A DNA stretch of 64,000 nt from NCBI GenBank assembly GCA_015075405.1, contig JABTUK010000005.1, forward strand, positions 937,747 to 1,001,746, in the 5' to 3' direction. The DNA is from Anaerolineales bacterium. Its GTDB lineage: Bacteria; Chloroflexota; Anaerolineae; 4572-78; J111. The translations under genes were made by a program, and so were the position numbers. This document shows positions 48,301 through 54,810 of the stretch, piece after piece. The notes beneath the pieces were generated by a model that had not been told where the DNA came from, made no database searches, and saw only the letters and a list, made by a program, of their open reading frames with translations. Each line of letters starts with the position of its first letter. The stretch's first letter is position 1.

Positions 48301-48517
48301 TAAGATTTCCTCTGACTTCCTCGGGAGTCCAGGAAGTTCGTTGAGGATTGGCCGCCAACATAGGCCAATCATTGCTGGCATTTGCTGTTACCGGCGGAGG
48401 CGTGGCTTCCTGTAATAATGAAGAAGCTTTAGCCTTATGTTGTGGTTGGAGGGGGTTCATTTGCGTGATTACCAGAAGACCAATCAGTAGAGCAGTCAGA
48501 TTAATGATTTTTTTCAC
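45338..48517 (-). CDS. Secreted PQQ-like beta-propeller protein with alpha-helical C-terminal domain and NFLPVIRK tail
   Basis: 1059 residues. After a signal peptide (LTALLIGLLVITQ) the first 570 residues form PQQ-type propeller blades with the phrases GLYTFSATNGNLLWVYP, YALDAINGNLLWRY and YALDATNGSLIWKS. The C-terminal half is mainly helical (about 590-960), with GGPGWEESHNNAFAVARNFMFLTPELADYL, resembling alpha/alpha-toroid glycan lyases or hydrolases. This is followed by an Ig-like repeat and the tail LVNGKENFLPVIRK. No catalytic motif is certain. It is co-translated with the DUF5060-like hydrolase, suggesting a two-protein extracellular system for the glycan made by this locus. Confidence 0.8.
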   Translation of the reverse strand: MKKIINLTALLIGLLVITQMNPLQPQHKAKASSLLQEATPPPVTANASNDWPMLAANPQRTSWTPEEVRGNLNVEWYHPIEPYIPYKIQPIAANGKLYISTARGLYTFSATNGNLLWVYPTELPLGHSPTIATVNSTSIAYVGGYDRKIHAIDANSGQAVAGYTPYLAEAGFETNPLVINNTIYAGNRDGYFYALDAINGNLLWRYKTDGPILFSAAYKNGVLYFAANDAYAYALDATNGSLIWKSQKLLGAGFHSYWPVIYTEKATGKDYVIFSSGENYRMDTQNSIKLPHIETDVLFKNIPVGNVIGPSSTAIPGDWVAGTVAMDASIITNYYESRPDRRTVFVLNGATGQEFTFDSDNDGKAEYAPFTWSGVTHAGSKYPPVINGVDGVYYQGTAYYSGGWVSRGGPVGWKFGTKYISRVDTGNGPGATNGHASDEPMAYSSGGKLIYWSLCCDREAGGYDVTIPLGQPNRDWYYFGYSLASNDLAPGYQQMYNAGNAAAYNEGNGWQIYSGKNQSKNGIYGKHSNTQSPPIPYQGKLFMLKGNALLAFSPAGTNPKTPLPLATIVPAQSTTPSPTKIELTQRLEAEVQKMLAAGPLRPGFHSSGFFDLYGNGGYSDERTFGEIFDYFQNPADTVYTLLLAYPHLSSPTQQQVKTYLQTYYGPGAPYDFTKIVHIGWGTGAAREAFVIPADMSSWWGQPYTSPYNPATQPICGGCGYWQYFPPFSFYGAWKYAQIIGNNNPAFAKNIFDQMSGKLEAPLSDNTFIKKPYWLNQYIAGYKGYLELQKLAGYSQNQSILTTYQRLLNLRVNNFSKDTPYAPTLYGGPGWEESHNNAFAVARNFMFLTPELADYLNQHIYSQVEAAVNEYNYVAPYWFVSKFDHSYGEATFQHLYDYPALFQAKAYILQQPYDELVKWLDVPAFYRGDLFYIQNLAAALGTAETGFSLNVNPAIQFIDAGNSATYNIQVQHTSTFTETVTLHVGNSPSPNLVIAPPGPTTFPNPGGQMTLTLTDTHNPSFSDGVWYTVPISATAGQFIRTTSISLLVNGKENFLPVIRK

Positions 48518-48597
48518 GGCCAGACTCCATTGGGTAGTTTCCCGTTAAGCGGGTTAGACAAGTTATTCTTGCTTATTACAAACTGTGAAGATATTAA

Positions 48598-48631
48598 AGA
48601 GGCTGATTTGTCTGAACAAATACAGCCTCTA
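48598..48631 (-). terminator. Hairpin between the two leftward secreted-protein genes
   Basis: AGAGGCTGATTTGT and ACAAATACAGCCTCT-type arms form a near-perfect stem; on the minus strand it is followed by TTTAATA. It lies 147 bases beyond the stop at 48778 and 81 bases before the start at 48517, so it probably ends the upstream transcript. The rest of the 260-base gap holds nothing else I can name. Confidence 0.6.
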
Positions 48632-48777
48632 TATCCACTGTGATATTATTTTTTGGTAACACAACGGCTCAGGGCGCTGTACTTTTTAGCTTATCATTGC
48701 CACTTTAACCTAACTCAAGGTGTGTCGCCCTGTTTGGGTTGAGTAGTAATCCTGACAATGGCCTTAACGGTCAGTCA

Positions 48778-50505
48778 TCAATTGGGGAAAGCAATCCACC
48801 ACTCTTTGCCGGGCGAAACGTCAAAATCTACCGGCCCCACAACCCCGCCAGGCTGAACAATTTCAAGACCAATGTCACTGTTACTCCCCCAGGTGGCTAC
48901 ACCCACTGGCACATTTTCAAAGCTGAGAGGCACACAGTCTGTGCTCATGGCGGTGCAGCCCTGCACAATATTGCCCTGGCGATCCGTGTAACCACTGTAC
49001 GTCACAATACCGTCGCCATCCGTATCTAAATTTTCCGGAACCTTCACTGTGACTTCGTAAATCAAATGCTCGCTATTATTGTAGAGGCAATCATAATTGG
49101 GGCAAATCGTTACTGGATTGAAAGGGTCGTTGCGATCTACCAAGGCTGGATCATCGTAAACCCAAAATTTGAACGAAGCTGTCTTGTTATAGCCATACTG
49201 ATTCCGAGTGGGATAGTCTGTACTCCAATAGGATTGGTTATGAAACCCAAAGCCTTGTTTGCTGGCCGAAACTTTGCCACTGAGCGCTCGTTCGCGATAA
49301 TAAGTCAAATTGTTGAAGTTATTATCACCCGTGAGTGGGTTGTCGGTCCGGTATGGTTCGATGCGGGCCTGCTCGTCACTGACGGTGGCGGGATCTTGTC
49401 CGGCTAAAGGTATCCAACTGCCAGGGTAAGGAGACTTGAGGATACCAAAGTCAGCCCATCCCCCGGTTCGAGCCACACCACATTTGCTGCCATCGGTAGT
49501 GCAAATACGAGCTTCCAGGAAGTAGGAGTGGAACCGTACCGGGATATCCAACTGACCGGCATTATGGTACTCTACTCGGAAGGCATCAACACAGTTCTTG
49601 GCCATAAAGCCCGTTCCTCCAAACTCGCACCCCAAATTGCGGTTGATGCCGTATTTGTAGCCACTATGTTTGTGATGATTCTCATGATTGGTTTCCCAGG
49701 GATAAGAGATAGATTGTCCACCCCATAAGGCTCCAGCCGGCCCGAACAAATCATCAACAATAGTGGGATCCCAGTTGTGGGTATGGTCGTAATGACAGTT
49801 TCGGGCTTTGTCCACAAGACCGTGCCACTTGGTAGCATCGTGATCCGGGCACAGCGGCATACTAGAAACAGGGGTGGCTGTGGAACCGGGTGTTGGGACA
49901 GAAGTTGGGGCAGGCGTTGCGGACCCACCATCATTAACTACCTCAAAGCTAATCCGTAGTTCCGCTCCGGTAGTGCCACCGGCGTCAATGGCGCTGAAAG
50001 CTACTGCTGTCAGGCTATGAGTACCAACACTGGGTGTCCAGGGGTGGTAATCGCCATTGTTATCGCCGGCCAGGGCATAGGGCGCGGTATTCTCAAGTTT
50101 AAAGTTGGCATTATTGTCCAGGCCAAAACGAACGCTCCCCACTGTAGCCGGAGTAGTATTGGCCCGCACATTCAAGTTGCGGGTTGGTAGTTGGGCCAGG
50201 TTAATCATTGCCCCATTGCCGAGGGGGCCGATATCTTGGTTGGTATCCGCGTTAACCAGGGTAAAGCTAACAACTGCTAATTGGGCGGCCGGAGTATTGG
50301 TGGGGGGTAGAGTTTGATTACCCGTACAACTAGCCGAAGCTTTGGTATTACTTTCACGCTGCAACACCAACTTTTGGCCCTGACAGGTGATACTTGCCTT
50401 TTCGCCACCCAACAAGTTAAGCACGGGTGATTGCCCAGTGGCAACGAACGGTACGGTAAATAAGCCAATCACCAGTAAAATGAGGGTTAAAATCCGTTGT
50501 TTCAT
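48778..50505 (-). CDS. Secreted His-rich protein of unknown function
   Basis: 575 residues, not recognised. The signal peptide is ILTLILLVIGLFTVPFVATG. Residues about 75-195 form an Ig-like domain (LAVVSFTLVNADTNQDIG...GTHSLTAVAFSAIDAGG). A Thr/Pro linker (PAPTSVPTPGSTATP) leads to a large domain rich in His and Cys: CPDHDATKWHGLVDKARNCHYDHTHNW, then ENHHKHSGYKYG and many aromatic residues, and it ends GKEWWIAFPN. The His clusters could bind metal. No FLP tail is present. ATG 50505 is preceded by GAAGGAAGGA. It has a long structured leader and is divergent from the sialidase-like gene. Confidence 0.7.
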   Translation of the reverse strand: MKQRILTLILLVIGLFTVPFVATGQSPVLNLLGGEKASITCQGQKLVLQRESNTKASASCTGNQTLPPTNTPAAQLAVVSFTLVNADTNQDIGPLGNGAMINLAQLPTRNLNVRANTTPATVGSVRFGLDNNANFKLENTAPYALAGDNNGDYHPWTPSVGTHSLTAVAFSAIDAGGTTGAELRISFEVVNDGGSATPAPTSVPTPGSTATPVSSMPLCPDHDATKWHGLVDKARNCHYDHTHNWDPTIVDDLFGPAGALWGGQSISYPWETNHENHHKHSGYKYGINRNLGCEFGGTGFMAKNCVDAFRVEYHNAGQLDIPVRFHSYFLEARICTTDGSKCGVARTGGWADFGILKSPYPGSWIPLAGQDPATVSDEQARIEPYRTDNPLTGDNNFNNLTYYRERALSGKVSASKQGFGFHNQSYWSTDYPTRNQYGYNKTASFKFWVYDDPALVDRNDPFNPVTICPNYDCLYNNSEHLIYEVTVKVPENLDTDGDGIVTYSGYTDRQGNIVQGCTAMSTDCVPLSFENVPVGVATWGSNSDIGLEIVQPGGVVGPVDFDVSPGKEWWIAFPN

Positions 50506-50605
50506 GGTGCTTCATCCTTCCTTCTCTGCGGTAAGATATATTGACCTGCTTAGTGAATCTGAGGCAATTGCCCTGGATTTTAGCCAACTAAGGAGCTTTG
50601 ACCAA

Positions 50606-50654
50606 TAAAAAGGCCCAGTTTTCCTCATCAATTAATGAGAGGAAAACTGGGCCT
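50606..50654 (-). terminator. Terminator-like hairpin in the leader of the His-rich protein gene
   Basis: AGGCCCAGTTTTCCTC (50611-50626) and GAGGAAAACTGGGCCT (50639-50654) pair perfectly over 16 bases; on the minus strand the stem is followed by TTTTTATT. No gene ends upstream on this strand, so it lies within the leader of the gene starting at 50505 and may attenuate it. Confidence 0.65.
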
Positions 50655-50942
50655 GTACTATTGTCTATTCAACTTCACCCTTGAAGTGAAGCTCTTAGCT
50701 TGACCCTGATTTTGTTAAATTACAACTTCCTGGTTATAACCAGTCTGCTGGCTGTATTAATTGTACACCCAACAGAACATAACCTACTGTAGCAGAAAAT
50801 AACAATTTTGAAAATAGTCTACAAGTACCACTTCTTCAATAGCCGGTACAAAATAAGGCATTGGTAAACAACCGGAATTGAACCTTATTTTTAAGGGATT
50901 AGCGTCTTCGCTGTCAATAAGTTAAAATTTACAATGTCTTTT

Positions 50943-50981
50943 CTAACTTTTTTCTCACTATCTTCTCACAGCTTTTATATT
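50943..50981 (+). promoter_or_regulatory. OmpR-type direct-repeat promoter, CTAAC box (ABC-export operon)
   Basis: CTAAC at 50943, CTCAC at 50954 and CTCAC at 50965 at 11-base steps, then GCTTTTATATTAA with a -10 at about 50975-50981. It lies 64 bases upstream of ATG 51045 and probably serves the sialidase-like and ABC exporter genes. Confidence 0.72.
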
Positions 50982-51044
50982 AAATGCTGTTATATTCTAA
51001 ATATAAAAATAACGAATTATGCTCACCAAAAGTCAAAGCCGTCT

Positions 51045-52553
51045 ATGAAACAACAGCATTTGTTTTACTATTTGGTTGGGGCATTTATGCTGCTGTTAAT
51101 TATGGGTGCTGGTCAAAAGGCCGCGGCACAACAGCCAATTCAGTGGTCGCCCGCGCAGCGTATTCCCGACTTTGAGACCGGAACCTGGCCGCCTGTTATG
51201 GTAGCCGACCAAAATCGTACCGTTCATGCTTTTTCTTCACAGTGGCTTGGCGAAGATGAAGAAGAGTCGGTGCGAGCAATTATGTATAACAGGTGGACAC
51301 TTGAACAAGGCTGGTCCACCCCTATTGATATCCTGTTATCCCCTTTCAAGAATGATGCTCGCATGACGGGCGCCTTTTTAGATGACATGGGGATGATCCA
51401 TGTAACTTTTTTTGGGGGCGATAACACGGAGGCATATATTTATTATTCCAGAGCACTGGCTGTAAATGCAGACCGGGCGACAGCCTGGTCAACGCCTATC
51501 CCTGTTGATGCCGCCGGTGATCCCGAATTGGCCGGTATAATCGGTGACGGGCGGGGCAACCTGGCAATTGTTTATAGTGGCAAACGAGATGGCTTGGGCC
51601 TCTATACCATTTATTCTACAGATGGCGGGGATACCTGGACAGATCCTACGGCGACCTTTTTGACCTACAGCAAAGATCTTTTTCCAGTCATTCTTCGATT
51701 GTCACCCAGCCAATCAGGATGGATTAATGCGGTATGGGATGTTAGAAATTCAGAGGGCCAGGGCCGGCAGATTAACTATGCCCGGCTAAATCTTGATGAT
51801 GGGCAATGGAGCGAACCTACAGAGCTATCGGCAGTAGAAGCTGGGTATGGTGTACTAAATCCCGCGGTTATAGAATACAGAGATACGGTATTTGTTAGTT
51901 ACAATCAAACTCCCAAGATCGTAATACGTCGCTCAAGCGACGGGGGGCAAACCTGGACGGAGCCAGTCGAACCCTTTCGGCACGTAGGTGTGAACGGGAT
52001 AATGTCCTTTGCTACAGATAGCAGCGATAAATTACACCTGCTCTGGGCACAGCGTATTAGTGGTAGCCCTGATATTCACGGCACTTGGCATAGTGTATGG
52101 CAGGATGGTCGTTGGTCCGAACCCGAAGCGGTAGTTTCTGGACCACCAGTAAGAGACTTAGAAGGTGATCAGGCGTTTGACCCTTTTGAAGTGCGTGCTG
52201 TGGTCAGTCAAGGTAATATACTCCTGGTTACTTGGCGCATGGATCCGGGTCTAAAAGGTAATGGCGTCTGGTATTCTTACATTTCTTTAAGTTCGCCTGA
52301 ATTACCCTTGGCCCCGTTTCCTACCCCACCTGTCACGCCATCCGTCGAGTCTGTGTTTACACCGACGCCGTCTAGCCCGACCCCAACTTCAACACCCAAA
52401 CCTGCCTTTGAGTTTCAGTCCTCCGACAGGGCTAGCGCGGCTGAAATGGCCGGCAACCCAATGACCCCTTTACTGATTGGCATGATACCCGTGATCTTAC
52501 TCATCTCATTTTTCATCGTTCGTTTTTCGTTGGCGAGTCAAAATCATCGCTGA
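51045..52553 (+). CDS. Secreted, membrane-anchored sialidase-like (BNR/Asp-box) protein
   Basis: 502 residues. A signal peptide (VGAFMLLLIMGAGQKAAAQ) is followed by a six-bladed-propeller-like region with Asp-box motifs STDGGDTW and SSDGGQTW and several related blades. A Pro/Thr/Ser linker (PTPPVTPSVESVFTPTPSSP) leads to one C-terminal transmembrane helix (about 475-495) and a short basic tail, giving a surface-anchored protein. The catalytic Arg triad of true sialidases is not established, so binding and not cleavage is possible. ATG 51045 is chosen because longer reading frames would start before the CTAAC -10 box. It precedes the ABC exporter genes by 30 bases. Confidence 0.82.
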   Translation: MKQQHLFYYLVGAFMLLLIMGAGQKAAAQQPIQWSPAQRIPDFETGTWPPVMVADQNRTVHAFSSQWLGEDEEESVRAIMYNRWTLEQGWSTPIDILLSPFKNDARMTGAFLDDMGMIHVTFFGGDNTEAYIYYSRALAVNADRATAWSTPIPVDAAGDPELAGIIGDGRGNLAIVYSGKRDGLGLYTIYSTDGGDTWTDPTATFLTYSKDLFPVILRLSPSQSGWINAVWDVRNSEGQGRQINYARLNLDDGQWSEPTELSAVEAGYGVLNPAVIEYRDTVFVSYNQTPKIVIRRSSDGGQTWTEPVEPFRHVGVNGIMSFATDSSDKLHLLWAQRISGSPDIHGTWHSVWQDGRWSEPEAVVSGPPVRDLEGDQAFDPFEVRAVVSQGNILLVTWRMDPGLKGNGVWYSYISLSSPELPLAPFPTPPVTPSVESVFTPTPSSPTPTSTPKPAFEFQSSDRASAAEMAGNPMTPLLIGMIPVILLISFFIVRFSLASQNHR

Positions 52554-52583
52554 GAACGTTCATCTCATTCCAGGATTATATCA

Positions 52584-53924
52584 ATGAAATCAACTGTACA
52601 GTTCGAGCACGTCTCCAAAAAATATCAGTTAGGTTTAACCAGAACAAGTTTGCCCAGCGTAATATCTGGTTGGTTTAAAAATTCATTACAGGGTCGCTCC
52701 AGTCAGAGCAATGAAGATAAAATCTTTTGGGCGCTTAGGGATGTTAGCTTTGAACTTAAAGAGGGTGAGTCTTTAGCCTTGGTTGGTTCTAATGGAGCTG
52801 GCAAGACCACCATTCTCAAGCTGCTGGCCAATATTACCAAGCCTACTTCGGGCAAGATTGAAACCACAGGCCATCTCTCGGCTTTAATTGAACTGGGGGC
52901 GGGGTTTCATCCTGACCTGACGGGTCGTGAAAATATATTTTTGAATGGGACCATTCTGGGCCTGAGTCATAAACAGGTCACAGACCGTTTCGATGAGATT
53001 GTCGAATTTTCTGAGTTAGGGCGTTTCATTGATACCCCGGTAAAACGCTATTCATCCGGCATGACGGTGCGCTTGGGTTTTGCTGTGGCCTCGTGCATGG
53101 AGCCTCAAATTTTACTGGTTGATGAGGTTCTGGCGGTTGGTGACGCGTCCTTTCAACAGAAGTGTCTGCAACGAATTCGCTCCTTAATCAACAAGGGCAC
53201 CAGTATTATCTTTGTCTCACACAACTTTTATTTAGTGCAGGCAGTTTGCAGCTCTGCTCTTTATCTGGAAAAAGGTCAGGTCAAATTTCATGGTGATACC
53301 AACGAGGCTATTGAGCGGTACGAGCATGACCTGCATCAAGCCCGCGCGCTTAAGTTTGCAGCCTCAGGCCATGAACCAACAGCAGAGGAGGACAGCGATC
53401 TCGAAATAACCCAAGTAGCTGTGTTGGATGCCGCCGGAAACGAGCTGGAACATTTGCCTAATAAACAGCCGGCTCAAATTCAAATTCACTATAACGCTTA
53501 CAAACCAATGGGTAAGGCCCATGTTTCGGTTTTTATTAGACGTTCTGATGGTTTAACCGTCTGCATGATGCGAACCAAATTGGATGATTATGAAGTGTAC
53601 CTGGAACGTGGGCAGGGGATTATTTCTCTGCATCTGGAGCCACTGCAACTAACCACCGGCACCTACTTTGCCGAGGCTTGGTTCTTAAACGAGAGTGACT
53701 CAATGGCCATCATTCCCAAAGGTGGGCGGTCTGCCTGGTTCTCGGTAAAAGGGTCTGCTTTGAGTTATGCAGATGATAGTGGAATTTTTGAACCGAATAC
53801 CAGATGGGGCCATCATTTGGGTCTTTTGACCAGCTCCAACGGTAGTGGTTTTAAGAGACAAACTTCTAGTTCGGTTCAACTAGAGTTAAACCAAGACTCA
53901 GTAGATCCAATTTTCGAGGAGTGA
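52584..53924 (+). CDS. wzt: ABC polysaccharide exporter ATPase with C-terminal glycan-binding domain (Wzt-like)
   Basis: 446 residues. The ATPase (about 1-245) has Walker A VGSNGAGKTT, signature YSSGMTVRLGFA, and Walker B ILLVDEVLAVGD with the H-loop VSHN. Residues about 275-400 form a Wzt_C-type beta-sandwich (VFIRRSDGLTVCMM...GTYFAEAWFL), which in O-antigen exporters recognises the finished chain end. It powers export of a lipid-linked glycan with the permease gene 97 bases downstream. The last residues (DSVDPIFEE) and the TGA stop come from a family A repeat beginning at 53897. The ancestral C-terminus therefore probably differed. Confidence 0.94.
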   Translation: MKSTVQFEHVSKKYQLGLTRTSLPSVISGWFKNSLQGRSSQSNEDKIFWALRDVSFELKEGESLALVGSNGAGKTTILKLLANITKPTSGKIETTGHLSALIELGAGFHPDLTGRENIFLNGTILGLSHKQVTDRFDEIVEFSELGRFIDTPVKRYSSGMTVRLGFAVASCMEPQILLVDEVLAVGDASFQQKCLQRIRSLINKGTSIIFVSHNFYLVQAVCSSALYLEKGQVKFHGDTNEAIERYEHDLHQARALKFAASGHEPTAEEDSDLEITQVAVLDAAGNELEHLPNKQPAQIQIHYNAYKPMGKAHVSVFIRRSDGLTVCMMRTKLDDYEVYLERGQGIISLHLEPLQLTTGTYFAEAWFLNESDSMAIIPKGGRSAWFSVKGSALSYADDSGIFEPNTRWGHHLGLLTSSNGSGFKRQTSSSVQLELNQDSVDPIFEE

Positions 53925-53991
53925 GGCACGCCCCCGTGCCGAACACCGTCGCGCGTGAGCGTGCTGGTTCCTCAAATTTGGATCCACTGAG
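53897..53991. repeat. Dispersed inverted-repeat element, family A, copy 3 (captured in wzt)
   Basis: 95 bases, CTCAGTAGATCCAATTTT to AAATTTGGATCCACTGAG. Its core is the reverse complement of the core of copy 1 (GTGAGGCACG... and GCGTGCTGGTTCCTC). The first 28 bases are read as the last nine codons and stop of the wzt-like gene. Confidence 0.88.
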
Positions 53992-54021
53992 ACTAACATC
54001 ATATATCGGAGAGAGTTTAAT

Positions 54022-54801
54022 ATGCTGAGTTATATAGGGGTGTATAAGGCCCGAGATTTATTATGGGCCTGGACAGGGCGCAACATTCGGGCGCGTTATC
54101 AACAATCTTCGCTGGGGTGGCTGTGGGCCATCATTCAACCGGCCGCTCAAGTAGCTATTTTTTCGTTAATTTTTACCCTATTTGTACGGGTAGATACGGG
54201 CAATATTCCTTATCCCGTCTTTTCCTTTGTGGCCGTAGTGCCGTGGACGCTGTTGGCCGCCTCCCTCACCGATATGTCACAGTCGTTGGTGGTTAACATG
54301 GGCTTAGTTACCAAGATTTACTTTCCCCGTGAGGTTCTGCCCATTGCAGCGCTGCTGGCCCGGCTGATGGATTTTGGGGTATCGGTAGGCTTATTGGTAA
54401 TTTTGATGTTGTTCTATCAGATGTCTCCAGATCCGGTTGGTTTGTTATTCCTACCCCTTATCTTGGTTATTCAACTTACCTTAATCCTGGGCTTGGGTTT
54501 GGCCAGCGCCGCCGGAAATGTGTTTTTCCGGGATGTTCAATCTTTACTAACGCTGGTTCTCCAGGTTTGGTTTTATGCCTCACCGATTATTTATCCTGTG
54601 AACATGGTTCCGGAATATCTGCGACCCTATTATTATCTAAACCCGATGGCTGGGGTGATTGAGGCTTATCGGGATGTGCTGCTGAATGGACAGGCCCCAG
54701 GCGCCTACTTGATCCCATCTGCGCTCATGTCGTTGGTTATCTTTTTGCTTGGCTACTGGTTTTTCAAACGGGTTGAGTTTCAATTTGCCGATATCGTCTA
54801 G
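54022..54801 (+). CDS. wzm: ABC-2 type polysaccharide export permease (Wzm-like)
   Basis: 259 residues with six predicted transmembrane helices. It starts with the amphipathic WAWTGRNIRARYQQSSLGWLWAIIQPAAQ, typical of Wzm/TagG permeases, and has the conserved NVFFRDVQSLLTLVLQVWFYASPIIYP near the end. With the Wzt-like ATPase it forms the exporter of the glycan. Unusually, the ATPase gene precedes the permease gene and a family A repeat separates them. ATG 54022 follows CGGAGAGAG. The next gene, a GT2, follows by nine bases. Confidence 0.95.
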   Translation: MLSYIGVYKARDLLWAWTGRNIRARYQQSSLGWLWAIIQPAAQVAIFSLIFTLFVRVDTGNIPYPVFSFVAVVPWTLLAASLTDMSQSLVVNMGLVTKIYFPREVLPIAALLARLMDFGVSVGLLVILMLFYQMSPDPVGLLFLPLILVIQLTLILGLGLASAAGNVFFRDVQSLLTLVLQVWFYASPIIYPVNMVPEYLRPYYYLNPMAGVIEAYRDVLLNGQAPGAYLIPSALMSLVIFLLGYWFFKRVEFQFADIV

Positions 54802-54810
54802 GAGAAGTGG

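Larger units (their letters stand above)
50506..51044. other. Long divergent intergenic region with leader hairpins and a CTAAC promoter
   Basis: No gene is convincing here. From left to right it holds the ribosome site of the leftward gene, a strong minus-strand terminator-like hairpin (50611-50654), a small hairpin CTTCAC/GTGAAG (50673-50691), an AT-rich stretch, and the CTAAC box at 50943-50981. Confidence 0.7.
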
